Below are positions 24,601-39,600 of a DNA stretch of 64,000 bases, in pieces. Location of the stretch: contig WPIO01000012.1 of the NCBI GenBank assembly GCA_009760855.2, positions 4,670,001 to 4,734,000 of the forward strand, written 5' to 3'. Within the stretch, counting starts at the first letter, position 1; every line of letters begins with the position of its first letter. Position numbers and translations under genes: made by a program. The notes beneath the pieces were generated by a model, which worked only from the letters and a program-made list of their open reading frames with translations, ran no database searches and was not told the origin of the DNA. The DNA is from Cristatella mucedo. Lineage: Eukaryota > Bryozoa > Phylactolaemata > Cristatellidae.

Positions 24601-27600
24601 CTTTGCCAGTTGTAAAAAAGAATGGTTGCAGCGGTCACAAATTTCACGAATAAACTAATGAAGCTGTGTCTGTGCATCCACAGTGGGGTTAGTGTCGCAT
24701 GTAGCTAAAGATATGATCAACCTTCACTAACCTAACCATCTGCCATCAAAGAATCCTGAAATGACAGATACTGCTTTAGTGTGAGTTTACACAACAGGGT
24801 TTGATGCACCACGTGTAAAATCTCATCTAGATATGGTTCCCTTTCTACATGTTTGCTAGTGGCATATAACATTATTATCTGTGAGCTGTGATGCATTTAT
24901 TGAAATAACTACAGAAAGAATATAACAGCAACAAGAAGAAAGTCCGGTATGCGTATGCTTATGAAAACACATCAGTAATATTAATTCGTTAGAAACCCTA
25001 TGCTTATGTCATTAATTGTAATATAATTAATATAATGCTAATAATAATGAAGTAAATTTATAGTATGTGAACTAAGAGAACTAAATCTATTTCTAGGCAC
25101 TTTACATGTGCTAGATAGGAAAGCATCTCAAATTTTATTTTATTTTGTTTTCTGATACCTTCAAGTAGTGTCATCTTTGCCTAATAACCTATTACCACAC
25201 TGCTCTTTGTCAGCCATAGGTGTTTGTATGGATTACCGATATATTATTTATTATGTACCTTAACTTTTGACTCTTGGTAATAACGTTCACATCAACAATA
25301 TGCACACTATAGGCATATGTCTCTATTTGTTTAGCCTGTTTATACGTGTAAAGGCACATCTATAGTGTGATTTTATGTATAAGGTGTGTGCTAACATATA
25401 TTTGAGCGTTTGTACTAAGCCTTCGGTGTAAATTGTAAGTTAAAAGTATGCTGAAACCAATTAAGGGCTGAACTTATGGCAAATTTCTGTGGTGCTGACA
25501 CTTATGATGATGGAATATTGTACTTGTAGACAGGAAGTAAAGAGAAAATTAGCTGATTCATCAGCCTAATTATATTACATCAGCAGAGAAGCTTTAGCTG
25601 CTATAACTCCCACTTTCAATTGACAATAAAGAATAGCCTATTGCAGGACTCAAATCCACGGCCGTGGTCGTTAGGTGTGAGCCCCTTACAGGCGGAGACC
25701 TGTAAAACATGACTTAGTGACTTCAGAAGTAGACTCAGCAGGTAGACCTCATAATAAATTACCAATTTCATCAACTTACTTTCAATGAGGTGCTGTTTAT
25801 AATGGTGAACACTTGTGTCAGAACTTAAGAAGGTTGGTATATTGTAAGTACTTTTTGTGTTGCCCTATCGTTTTACATTGCCTCAAAATTGGTGGCTTCT
25901 GTTGGGGTAAGGTCTAGTCCAAGAATGAAAGTTAGTTCTTCACTAACAATGGCAGCCACTAAAATCGGGGTGCAAAGATGCACACTTGTAGTCTAAAGAC
26001 GAAGTCGGAGATGAAGTTCCTGTCGTTAGAAGACCGTGTGCCCAATTTGTGTTTAAAGTAGCTAATGTTTGGAGCAACTACTAAGCTTTTGCCGGCTGCT
26101 TGCATTTCTGCTCGTTAAATGTGAGGTGGAGTCTGAGAAGCGCTTCGCTTAGGCTCCACTTTTGAGCATGCGAGAAAATTGTCTTCGTTCTAAAGGATCT
26201 AGTGGCTCGGATTTAAGCAAATATGTTTAGCATAGGCTTAAGCTGTTACTTATTGTAGCAAGCATTACATCAGCATCGTGGGGGAAAGGTGGCTGGGGAA
26301 ATGTTAAGTAATTGGTTGACTATGACAATAAACTCCTTGAATGTTGATTAATGTTTTTATTTGAAATTCGGTTGCACTTTTGACAGTATTTGACGTTACT
26401 CTTTGTGCATGGTGGAGATTGGCTCGGTAGCCATTAGCACCTGTACGCTTAGAAAAATGAACTTGAAAGGCAAACCTTTTCTAGCCATAATGAGGAGACC
26501 AAATCAGTGCCTTTTTATGTTCAGCTGCAGATACTCAAGTGTTTTAGTGTGTGGGGAGATTAGTGGTCGTGCACAATGTGCGACCACACGGTCGTAGGAG
26601 CTCGGTGCATTGTTTTCATTGCCTAGCTTGTGTTTTAGAGACGAGCGCTGCTTAGTAAGAACTTCGTTCGAGGTTCTGGCAGCACTATCATATCTTCACG
26701 GCAGGAGCATTGTTCACCGGAATCTCAGCCCTGACAATGTGCTTATTGATCGCACGGTACGTATGGCTTATTCTTTAACGGTTTCTTTCATTGATCACTT
26801 ATCATCGGAAATGCATTCTTGTCCGATCTCATGCCCGGGTGCATGCATGCGTCTTGGCGTTTCATTGCACACATTTGTGACATCTACTTGCTCTTTATTA
26901 GCTAGGAACAATGGTGCAGTTGAGGGCTGCTACCATGAAATATAGATACAGTGCCGTATAAAGTCACGTGCATATAAATTTCCTCAGTAAGCATTCGAAA
27001 TGACTCATGCATACATCGACGAGATGCCTCTGCTCATTCAGTGGCTAAAAGAACCAAAGCAGTGATGCATTCATCCTCTTCTACTTCTGGTTCACCAAGT
27101 ACAACTCACGATTTCTGACCGGTGCATAGTTGTCCGAAAAATGTAAGTTCTGATCATTGTCGAGCTCGGAATCCAAGACCTCTGAGGCCTGTTTAAAGCT
27201 GGCTTGTTTGTTTTATCAATTTTGTTTAAGGAACTACGTTTATGGACATAAATGCTTGCTTCGTGTGCCTGCAGTCCTGTCGCTAAGAGCTTTAACCTAT
27301 GTCGCTCTATTGGCCAATGCTCCCTCACTTGAGCCATCTGCTAGTATAGCTTCATCTGCTCTTGGTAGCCATACTATTCAATACTGTTGTCCGTGTCTAA
27401 TATTGTTTAGCTCTTGACATTCAAAAAAATTTTGGATGCCTCCACCTCTAGGGTATGTGAATTGGGTATCTTCTGCAGGAAGCATTATAAAGTAAAAGAG
27501 GGGGCAAGGGGTGCATCTCCATTATTTCCTCCATTATTTCAAGCTGCCCAGCACCCTCTTACTCAAGCCAGAGACTGAATTACCCTAACCTAATAATCAT

Positions 27601-30600
27601 CAAGCCTGTTACGACTCCTGCCCCCCCCCGATCTTAAATGTACTTATGAAGTACTTGTTCCCTATGCACTAAACTGCGTGTATCGTCAAGAATCATTTCA
27701 CACATTATTTGACTTGTTTTCGGTGAAAGAGAGCTAGTTGAAATTGTCTAACTGTCCGAGTATAACTAATGCAGCCCCTACAGGCATCTCCTTTCCTATA
27801 CGCCGAGGTAAAGTAAAAGTGGTGGTGGAGTAATAATTTTTACTCATTCATCTCTAAATTTTAAGCCGTTTGTTATCCCCTTCCCCAAGTAATCCCTTGA
27901 ATCTCTTGTTTTAAGTTCTTCCAATCGTTAGCTGTGAATGGTGGCAATCATCTGTCGCCCCCTTACCAAGAATTAATTTATTTCTGATTTTTCTGATCAC
28001 ATTTTGATTATGTATTCGCAAAAAATTCCTTATATGTACTAAGGAATTTTAACATTCATTCTGATATTCCAACTGACTCCATATATACCGAGTTTCATTC
28101 ATTAGTTTATCATCTTCTCCTGTAGCTAATGTGCATGGCCTCACTCATATTGAAGGTCACGTTCTCGCTAAGATTTTCTGTCGTGATTGAATGGTGTCTA
28201 CTCCTACCACCAAACTATTTTCATATGCCCATGTAAGATCTTTTTTTCTCTGCAGTATGTATATCCTCTTAATCTCTAATAATTAAGGAGAGACAGTCTG
28301 TCCATCAAGTGACAAGATGGCCCACTTCCATCGCTCAGCAAGATGGTGCAGCATTGTCTCCTGTGACCATACGATGACTACTTCTACTTTGTCTCAGCGA
28401 AGCGAGTCTACAGGCAGTGAGCTCTTGTAAAATCGAAGCTGTTTGCAAAAGTAGTGCGTGGCTTTGCACCTTCTACTCAATCCTCCATCTGACCTGCCCA
28501 AACTGGTAGAATGATGTAACATTATACTTGCCGATGTTATCATAGAGTTTTCTCCTCTCACTAACCATAATGTATGCCCTCTTCTAGATAGCCTATAATT
28601 TACTGCATATGTTAATTTAGCTAGGAATAGCAAGGGTAAGCAAGAAAAATCACACACAAGTTCAGTACTGACTGTCCATTGACGGGCATACAAGGATCAT
28701 TGTAGGTCGTATCAATCCATTGCAACTAATCCAAAATCTAGCTTCTATAAGAGGCTAGTAGAATCAGTGATATGCAATCCAAAATGCTGATTTTGATCAT
28801 CTGCCATCCCCTTAACCACACCAATGTCAGCACCGTACACGGTGATCCTTTCCGTGATTTAGCCGATCATTTTTTGCTTCTTTGTCAACAACATCGGCAA
28901 AATCAGAATCCAACCCCAAGATGGCATCCTCCCTAGAGTCTTCAGCCTGCTCCTACCCCTGTGTATTTGCCTAGGGTTGAGGTGCTTGCACTTCACCACC
29001 CACGACCAGGGTGGTGAAGGACTCAGGATTTCAGCAGGCAATAATTTCTTGCCCTTTGCAAGCAGGAGTGATAGCTGCTACGACTCTTCTGTATGCTATA
29101 TCAATGAGGCTGTTGACTAAACTATTCTTTTCTTTACCACAGCCCTTATGTCGAAGTCGGTCACTCAGTCTAAGAAGACTACTAGGCCTCTTGTCCCCAT
29201 GCATACTGTTCTCCTTCTGAGATGACTTGATTTACACTGTATAATTGATGCCCTTCGTAACCAAGATGATACATATGTCCTTATCCTCAGTTTCTGTCCT
29301 AGTATCTTTCAAAGAGGCTATTTTCAGACTACTGATTAAGAAGTGGCATTAGACCAGGAGAACTTGAGCAACTTCTGCCCACTCTCCCTATTGCTATTCC
29401 TATCAAAGACACTAAAAAGAGTAGTGACAAATGAGTTAAACACTTATTCCCAAACTTCAAGCAGAGCGTCCAAGTTCGAGTCAAGCTTGAGAGAAAATTG
29501 CTCCACTGAGTCATCCCTGCTACAAGTATATCATTGCGTTCTCAGGAATGCTGACTTAAATAGTCTCTGTTAGTCCTGCTGAACTCTCGGCAGCTTTTGG
29601 TACCATCGATCACGAAGTCCATCTAAGGAGCCTGTCGTGTTGACTGGGCATTGCAGGCACAATGCTACAATGGCCTAGGTCCTTTCTCATTGGGAGAATT
29701 CAGCTAATGTATGTCAACTTCACACGGTCATCTAGTGAGCTATTGAAGTATTATATGGTCCGGAAAACCATTTTGTCCACTTCTTTTCATAATTTAGACT
29801 CTCCCTCCCTCCCTCTCTCTCTCTCTCTTTCAATGTTCATCTTGAAGCCTACCACTAGTGACTCATCTCGAAATTCATCTGCCTGTCTAATAAGACTAAT
29901 TGCCGTCTACACCCATACCTAATGTTCTCTTTCTGATGTACGTAGATTTGCTGCTGCCCTGCATTACTAACATGGTAAATGTGTGCTTAATCTCAGGTCT
30001 TGTCAGTGCATCCTTCAAAAAGTCTGTTGTTAGGCCACCCTAGGCCAGAATGTGAAAACAAGTAGACCAAACACTAATCCCTGAGATATCCTCCCTACTT
30101 TAAAGGCGCCTCAGATGATCATTGCCTATTGACATTAATGCTCTGAAAATATCCGAGTAAGATGTGACCTAGATTGTTGCAATGCAGTGCTTTAGTGCAC
30201 AAGAGAGATTATAGGGGCTCAAGAATGACTCGGTAATCAATGGTATCAAATGCTACTAGTAGATTCAACAGAACCAGCAGAGAGATTCTACATAAAAAAA
30301 TATTAGCTGATTTAACAGCCTCTTTTGTATAGTGACAGAAGAACCTTTACAGCTATCCCCATTGCTTGCAGGGGAAATAAAGGATTGCCCACTGCAGGAT
30401 TCGAACCCACACCCGCAGGACCGAGGTTTTGTAAAGCGATCGCCTTACCCTGTGTGCCATACATAAGCAGCATCCCTGAGCAGGTTATTGTACACTCACA
30501 GCTGTGCTGACTCTGTGGAGTGATTAGCTGAATGAATGACTAACTTACTAGTTAGGTTAAAGATTGTTATAAAGGAGTTTAGTTAGTCTTTATACTCTCT

Positions 30601-33600
30601 ATCTTGCCGATGTAATTGCCAAGCCAATCTATCCTTTCATTGTCATGCAGATGACTCACAGGTTTAACTGTGCATTGATGCCTGCCTGGCGTATTATAAT
30701 AATAACAATAATATATTTGTATAGTGCCCTCAGAGAACCTAATCTCTTTCCTGTCTTCCAGCATGTCGAACTCTGTCTACTACCTTGTAACTTGCATTAC
30801 ACTTATTTATTCACACTTGGATTGTAGCAAGCTTTCTCAGATTAACTGACGATTAAACCGTCATAATATGTATGGTGGGCAAACCTAGTGTTAATCAGGA
30901 ATTGGAAAGTCTGGCCTTCATTATGGGCTCAGCGAGCATATCTCCATAGTGTCTGCATGCAGTCTGACTGTCCTGTTCAAAAATGACCATTCACTGCAGT
31001 GTTAGAACGTCGTCAGTTTTTCTCCTCGGGCTCGGTAATGGCTTGCCAAACGACGGTAAGGTCGCCGTCATCCGATAAGAATTTCTTTCTCATCACCCGT
31101 GCTGACCACAATCGCATCATTGATGCAGAGCTTCCGGAAGAGCGTCTGATACCTCCTTGGCAGGCGAAGTTCGATCCAGCTATCATTCGCTGAGTACCAC
31201 GACCCAACAGCGCCCACAACGAAAGGCAGCACGGCTGCTGTTCGCCGATACTATTACCAGCGCCTCGTCTGTCTGACCAATCTATGCTTTCGACCGTTCA
31301 AGTAGAATGTCGTGATCAATAGCATCGAAGCCAGCAGGGACAGAGAAGTGACAATGGCATAATCGTTGCTTCATAGTGTAGTATGACATTCTCCGAGCGG
31401 CAGGTATGCAATACCACGCAGAATACCAAAGCAGGCTTGAAGACGTTTGTTCACACTGACGCCGAAGCAGCCATTACGAGACTGCCCTGCCTCCTCGACG
31501 TAACTCCCCGGGCCTTTGTCGCCCGTTACTTACATATCACTGTCATAAATCTTAACAGCTCATAAGCCAACGACAGTGTCATAATCTCAAAATAGTCAAA
31601 TTCCCTCTTGATCTCAAGATGGCAAAAACAAAACATATTACAATAGCGCAGTAATAATACATGCCGTCCTTACCTGCCTTCTTATCTAGCACGAAACTAG
31701 TTGGAGGAGGAGGAGGAGGCACGTGAAAGCACGACCTTTGCTAACCTGCTGGCTATGTATGGCACGAGCTTTGCCGCATCGCCAAGCCATACAGCTTTTC
31801 ACCACGTCACCAGTCTCTAATGCGGTATCAGTCTCTGCCACCGCACGGGGCTTCCGGGCATTCCCCTTACGCCGGCTGCTGTCTTCTGGACTGCAACCGG
31901 TGTGCTTTGCATGTCGCCCGTGAGGCAGATGCCTTGAGCTGCTCCGTCGGCCACTCCTGTGCCGTTGCCTTCGGTATACACCGGTCGCGCCTACTCGAAG
32001 GGCGTCTCGCTCAAGTCCTCTGCTGGCCTCTCGCACGTTTCCACCACCAGCAGTTCGGAAACAGAGGCTGCTCTCTAGTGCAGAAATTCGTTCGCGTGGC
32101 TGCCTATATAGCAGCCTTCTCGAGGGCAACCTCAATGTTTTCAACTGGGATGGTGACGTCTACTTTGATGATAATAGGTTGGGTGATGTGTTTTTAGGGT
32201 CAAGTGAAACTTCATGACTACGGTCTTTATCATGCTACAGAATTTGGTGGAGCCGTATCATTTCCCATTGGGTAAGCTGCTGAACTATTCAGCTACATTT
32301 GTGCATGAATTGTCCTCATTACGTTGTACTGGATCTAATCAGAGCTAATCGGATCTAATCAGCGATAAGTCGGCATCATCTAAAGTAGTGGTACTGCTTC
32401 TAAAAACTATTTTTGCTAGCAAATTGCAGTCTTTTGGCTTTACTTTGACTTTATTACAATAGCTTACTTTCTACCGTGCATCCCATACTAAGCATATACT
32501 TGAGATTAACGTCTGCTTGCAGCAGCAAATTCTAGTACGTCACCTCACTGGTGAACGATATTTATCGACTTCCTCTGAAAAAGCTCGGTTCAAGCTGGCT
32601 TGATTCTAGTCTACGAGCCTGCTTGATCTCTCCGATCGTTAGCTTCCAAGCGACTCGGCATTCTGATTAGCTGCCTGTCAATTTTGGGAGACACATCTTT
32701 AATCTGTCGCTCGGCATTGCTCTGGAATTCTTGACCAGAGCAAATGCAGTATGAAAGCCCCTTGCAGGCCCTCGAAACTGGCTTTAATGCCTATTTCTTT
32801 TGTGTCTGTCACTTGGCATTGCACGGTTTCAACCGATGGTATGTGTGTCCCAAAAGACAGTAATAGTTGCATTTTCAAATCAAAGCAAAAGTATGTAGTG
32901 TAAAGACAAATCATTTAGTTTATACTGTTCATCAATTAAGTGTGGTCTTGATCTTTCTTCTAGTGTTGCCCAGCAGGCACCTGTATGACCTCAATTTCAC
33001 TTGCAAGGCTGTTATTCGTTATGCACTTTTTTCATTTGCTAGCCTGCCCTTGTTTTCGGGCCTAGCCTACAAAATCTTTTGAATACCCACTAGATTATAA
33101 CTGGGCTGCTAGTTTGACGGCGATCGCCTCGAACCGAGGTCAGGGAGAAAGTATTTGATGACCTTGTAACCTAATTGTATCTAGACCCTCCATTACTTGA
33201 ACATTTGAAATCAAGTTAAATACCCACCTGTTATCACAGCTTTTACTCTTTATATGCTAATGGTTTCATGTGCTTATACTTGCTGTAATTCTGAATGTTT
33301 CTATCACTAATCAGTTGATTTACTTCCTTTCCAGCCAACGTGAAGTAGCTAGCAGTCAATTTATCTCTCTTATGTTGCTAATCAACATATTATTATGCTG
33401 GTTTTGCCCAGTGGTTAAGGTGCTCACCTTAAACGACCGAGGTCAAAGTGAGTGTATTCGATGGTGAGTGAGGTCGTGGGTTTGAGCCCCGTTGCATATA
33501 TGAATGACTGACTAGAGATCAAGTTTTCTTAGGGTGCTATACAAATGGATTATATATTTTTATACTTTTAGCCTACAGGTTATAATTGCACTACATCTCA

Positions 33601-36600
33601 GTTCTTTAACTCCGTTACTGCATGTATTGCTTGGTATTAGTGCTTGGACGGCACCAAACTTTCCCAATCGATAAAACAAAATTACTAGTTATTGGTTAAC
33701 GACTACCTGTTAATCTGAAATTGGAAAACTTGTCCCTCAAAATGGGCTCTGCCAGCAGATCTTTGATTGCATCTCTACGAAACCTGGATAGTATGTTATT
33801 AAAGTGAATTTTCACTAGACAATCACACCAGCTCCACATTCAAGTCTACCTACTTTCAGCTACATAACACTGCAAAAACTTGGGCCTGCTTAGACAGGGA
33901 AACCACATCCAAGATGATCTTCACATTTATGGCATCTTGTCTCTACCTCTCTAACTGCTTAATGGTTTTCAGGTCTATGCAACCAAGCAATTCCAGTTAG
34001 TGCAAAACTATGCAGCAAGCCAAGCCTGTTTGTCGTCAGCATCACAGTTGCCACACCACACCACTGACCACTAAGCTGCACTGGCTCCCCGCCAAGCAGT
34101 GCATCTGCCTCGACTACCTGTACTTTTGGCTCAAGTTGTTTAGGTGAGTCTCCACACCTAGACAAGCTCAAATACTTGGGATACGCTGCCTTTAGTTATT
34201 ATGCTTTCAAAGCCTGAAACGCAATTCTCGACTGATAACGCGTTACCCCCAGCCTTGATCACAACTTAACAGAAGCTAAAAACATACCTGTACTTAACAG
34301 AATTTCTTTGATCCTTGTGAATAGTCCATTGTGTGCTTATGTGTGCTAATGCTGTGAATGTTATCTCTTTGCATAATGACATGCATCCTTAACAGCATGC
34401 TTAAAGCACCTAGAAAGAGATTTATTTCTCCAAGGGCACTGTACAAGTGTATTAGTACTGTTATAATTATTATTAAGGATCTTTAGAACTTTGTATCTAT
34501 TCATCCGAGCATTCAACTGATGGTGTCAGGACGGCACCCCTTTGTTGTAATGGGAGGGGACTCTTTTGGAGGTCATTGAAATATAGGATTCTTTCAGAAA
34601 CCTCTTTGGTTGAAACGTGCCTTTGAGAAAGTTTTTCTTGGTCATAAAGAGCAATATCAACGAAGAAAGATTTCTGTACTTGCAAGAGTACGAGTATTAA
34701 TACTTGCATGGCCATGCATATCTGCTCTGTAGCTGTATTTAGAACCTGCTCCTGTGATACTTGCAGTTTTCCCAAGTATTTACCCCCAGAGACGTTGCTC
34801 GACGGTCCGACTGCATTGAGCTCGGTGCATTATGTAAACTCCAACTGCCCAGAGCTGGAGAGCATGGTTATCGGTTGTAACCCAAACGTCGACACGTGGT
34901 CGTTGGGAGTAATGCTTCTGGAAATGGTGGCGGTAAGCTTTGATCCCCTCGCTGGTCTATACACTTTTTTCTTCACATTCATTGAATGCTGATTTGCAGC
35001 TCTCAGAAATCGCTGTGACCCACGTTTACTCACCTTGCACAGAGATGGTCTGAATGAGAGGTTGTGTCCTAAATTACTGCAGGAGAGATGTTGTAACACT
35101 GGAATTGTGGAAGTATGTTCTATAGCCTAGGACCAACAGAGCAAACGTTTTAGTTGCCAATTTTCTTTAAGCAAATGAAGGGGCCAGCTAATTAATTGGC
35201 CTGGAAGGATTGGAGGCACAAAGAGGCTGAAATTGCAGCTGAAGTTCAAGTAGGTATTGAGGAGCTAAGCCATAGTAGGTATATATTGTAAGTAAGAATT
35301 ACGCTCTATTTATGTTGACCAACGGAAAGCTAATTTAGCAAATCAGACATGCGACTGAATTGCTTGGATTTAAATGCCAGCTTAGCAGCTATACTATAGC
35401 TGCTCAGTGGCTGTTTACAGTGCCTTGCCGATGCTGCCTGACACTAATTTAGTCTAGAGAACCTTGATTGTGACGTGAACAACCCGGGCGAACCGAACTT
35501 ACCAACAGTATAGAGGCTGTCCAAGAATGTGACTCAATCGGAAACTGTATACCTGTAATAATTTGAGCTAGGAGCTACCGGAGGAGGTAGTCACTAATAC
35601 AAGTTCATGACCTGGTTCTGCCAAGTCTGCTGCTTTTGTCTGTTGCTCTCCAGAGCACATCGGTTGTGACTACAGTCTCAGCTGTGATGTGGTCCTGTTC
35701 ACTTTGTGCATGCTGTTCATTCTTGTTGTATTTTCTATAGGGTAGAAGACTGTGGCTGGAGCTGCGGGTGGAGCAACAGGTGACACTGGTTCTCAGCCGA
35801 GCCCAGCTTGGTAAGCTGCCTCTTTTAGGCTGCCTAGGTCTCTGCTGGTAGGTAGCCGTCTTCAGGTTGTCAATCTAGTTGCTGTAATAATGAAACGTCA
35901 TCATGCGAAATCGGTCAGATTATGATTGCCGAGGCATTCATTATTCGCGGTTCCTGAATTTTAAAGGCTTGAAACTGCATATGTGATAATCCATGGTTAA
36001 GCAGTAGAAAGCCAAAGCCATGTATATTAGGCAGTCAGTTGTACTCTAGACCTTGACCCATAAGTTTAAAGCGCTAAATAGCACTCGTTGCAGTAGTAGC
36101 TCAACTGCCGTGCCTCAACTGATAAACTGAATGCTTGCCATGCCGACATTCGATCGTGGATGTTGGAAAATTTCTTGAAACTAAATGACGATAAAACCTA
36201 ACTGCTGCTCATAGCACACCCTAAGCGTGTGGCTGGATTAGAAGGCTTTGCTCTTGCAGTAGGTGATGCTGTTGTGCGACCATCACCACGTGCTCGAAAT
36301 TTAGGTATCGTTTTGCAAAAATCTAACTAGCTCCTCAGCTTTGTCACGGCTTGATTATTGTAATTCCCTTTTGGCAGGGCTACCGAAAAAGCAGCTAGGT
36401 CGCTAAAAATGGCTATGAATATGGCTGCAATCCTAGTTTTAAAGTCCTGGAGGTTTAACCACGTGCCTCCTTTGCTAAAAAAAAAAGCTAAGGTTGCTGC
36501 TGGTTGATCAACTGATACGGAGCAAAGTTCTTACGCTGACCCACAAAGCTCCCACGGCTTGGCTACTTAATACCTAGCTTAACTGCTGCACCAGTTTCAG

Positions 36601-39600
36601 CCTCCTCATGCCCTCAGGTCCTATATGGACAATAATCAGCTGTTCCATTGCTCTGCTTAAAAACCGTTGGCAACAAGAGCTTTAGCTCTGCAAGTTCTAG
36701 ACTGTGAAACTTGCTTCCTCAATTATTATGCAACAACTACTACTTTCCTACTGCCGACTGTGGCACATCCTTTCCAGCGGTCCTGAGCTGCTACTTCCAT
36801 GTCACTCACTACCTCAACTGCTCTCCTCACTCTGCTATGCTTCCCACTTTCTCTTTGTTGCATGAGATTAAGTCTGTGTGCCACCGAATATGTACCGAAA
36901 GCAGCTTAAGCTGTGAGTGCGCTATACAAAGCTCTCCTGTGTAACACCCGCATAGTCTTTGTGGAGTTACAGACGGAGATGCATTACATTACTTCTGAGT
37001 TTAGCTCTAGGCATTGATTCTTACGAGTTGTTCTGCCTCATGGCTACTTTTCGATGCCCAAAACACTCCATTGCTGTCGAATAGGCTTCACTATGCTATG
37101 GATATGGACCTATTATCTTAATGTATGGGTGCCCTACATTGCCAACTCATTCTGCCACCGTCGGCATACCTGCGCGCACCCACAGGTAGCTGACCGTTAT
37201 TCCAAGGCTTAGGGGTTTGCCGGTATTTGTCTTGTACCGGCTGAGAATAGCACCATTACAACCACTGTGTTTGCAGACTAGTTCTGTCCAGACGTTGAAG
37301 CCGATAGCCCATCCAACCGCCCACCCCATTTGTAAAAACTGCATTTCGGCCGACTGTCTAGGTGTTCCGAAATAATTTTTATGAACCCATCAAAGAGTTC
37401 AGCAAGGGGGCAGTACCTTTCTTCGCTTATGCCTACTGCAGCACCGTCATTTGTTCATGCAAGTCTGCTGTCAGACATCTGTTTTGTTCCATCATACCAG
37501 AAAGAGCAACTACTAAACGATGAGTAAATTATATAATTGACTTCGTATATTGCTTCGGCTCAGTCGATGCTATAGTGACCCAGGTCATGCAAATATTGTG
37601 CAGTCAATTGGCAGGTTTATGGCTGCAGTCGTATGGTTCTCCATGCCTTTTTTGTCATAGGTCAGACTTTATTGGACGTTGCGCTTGAAGATCCTGCTTT
37701 TAGCCACCGTTATCAGGTATACTTTCAGGCGTTCATTTTATGCAGCTGCACTCCTCAATTATAGAATGCAGCCTGGTCATTATGCACAGCCCTTGGGTAG
37801 CACCCTGCACGACTAGGATGGATGAGAAACTCGGCTCGTTTTTTTTCACATAGGAGCTTACACCTAACGTTCAAGACTTTATTTCCAAGTGCCTCGTCAT
37901 TGATCCAGGGCAGAGGTAGGAAGAAATCGTGCTTGTGTTTGCTTGTCTTCTGAAGCAGGCAAATGGGGGCTCTCTCCCTTATCTATCGGTCTTACCTTCA
38001 TTCTGATGACCGGTGTGGCCCAATAGTGGGCTATATATTATTACTTTGCCCAGATTGCATTTATAGGTGGAAAAGAAAAATTTGCATTTGCATTATCGCC
38101 AATTTCAAACAGATAATTGTTTGCAGCATCCCAGTAGCAATATTTGGATGCCTTAACTACAATATATTCGTTGTCCGGAAACCGAGAGATATGCAGAGAT
38201 ATCGCGATGTGTCGTAATGGCCGCCGGCTCAGATGTTTAAAGTGTGCTTTGAAAGAAAGTACTCAGGTAGCAAGTTCGGCATTTAATACTCCGAAGCCAT
38301 TGGTGGTGATCAAATTATTTTTGGAGTGAACTGTATGTTATGGTAAAGGACATGTTATAATAAGTAATTGGGCAAATAAGTCAGCTGATAATTTTATTAA
38401 TTGTATTGGATGTATTCTCGAAGTTTATATACGAAGCAAGGGATAATCATGTTTGTTGCGGGCGATCGTATCTGAGTTGCAACGTGGCGCAGTGGTCTGA
38501 TTAGAAAAGCAACCTCTTCAGTCTACGCATGTAACCTCTGTGGTTGCTTCTAGTTAACATCCTAGACGTTCAGTCTTTGTTTGAACGTTTGTGTTACACA
38601 TAGGCTGCATTGCTTATGACCGATATCAGCTGTGTGACTGGCAAAAGTACATCGAGTTGAGGCTGTCAAGCTGATACTACTTCTACTCAGGTGAATTGCC
38701 TCCCTTGCCGACTATGCTTGTAGAATTAAGACTGGTGCACTGCGATTTTAGGCTGACAGCTACTAAGTTGCTGAAGCTCAGCATATTCAGCAACTTGACG
38801 CTGGACCCGCTTGGCAAGGTATTGTGGCACCTGCATTCCAGCTATTTGCTTTCGTCCTGCTGCTACCCTGCCTTCGCCATGTCGTAGCGGCCTGTGCCGT
38901 GGCAGCAGATGCGTACTGCCTGCTGGGATAGCTGTGGCCAGCTGCTGCCCCCTTCCTCTTTCCCCTCTCATATTGCGTTCATCATTTTCAGAACTGCAGC
39001 ATGGCTAAACTGTTCTCCATGCAGCTACGAAGCGAAAACCTCAACCTTACCGACTTTGAGGAGAGCGATCTACCTGCCGGTGTGTGCCTACTGTCTGCTG
39101 CTTGCTGTGGTAACTGCAGCAGCCAGGTTTAAGAATGCTGCTCGGGGAAACAATGCTGCCTTGTTGAACTGAGCTAGTCGTAAGCTCATCGTGCCCGGTC
39201 AGCAGTCAGAGTGAGCTAACTATGACAGTCTAACATTTCTTTTTCTTATGTCTGCTGTGGATACGAGTGCATATTGCAGCTACGGTTGCAGTTAGCATGT
39301 CTAGCCCATGAGATCACCTATTTTACAGAGTTGCTCTGGAATGTGATACTCGAGCATCCTCTGTAGGCAAATTCCTTGCAGGCTTTCAGTGCTAGCTTAA
39401 AGACTGAGTCATAGCCCAGCAGTAAGATGCGTTTACTTTGCATCTCAGATCAATGCCTCGAGTCCTGCAGAAGCCTACTATTTGAAGCCAGCTGTAACTG
39501 GGGCGACAGCCACTAGGTCTCTTGTGCTGCCATTGATAGCAGCACTATTCAGGAGAGTTTATGTATCTCCATCTGTAACTTCACAAAGTCATAAAGACTA

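Noticed and set aside
38692-38751. Earlier acceptor for TBCK exon 9 (after TCTACTCAG)
   Set aside because: Joins exon 8 in a phase that gives an immediate TGA; the acceptor at 38750-38751 restores the conserved frame.
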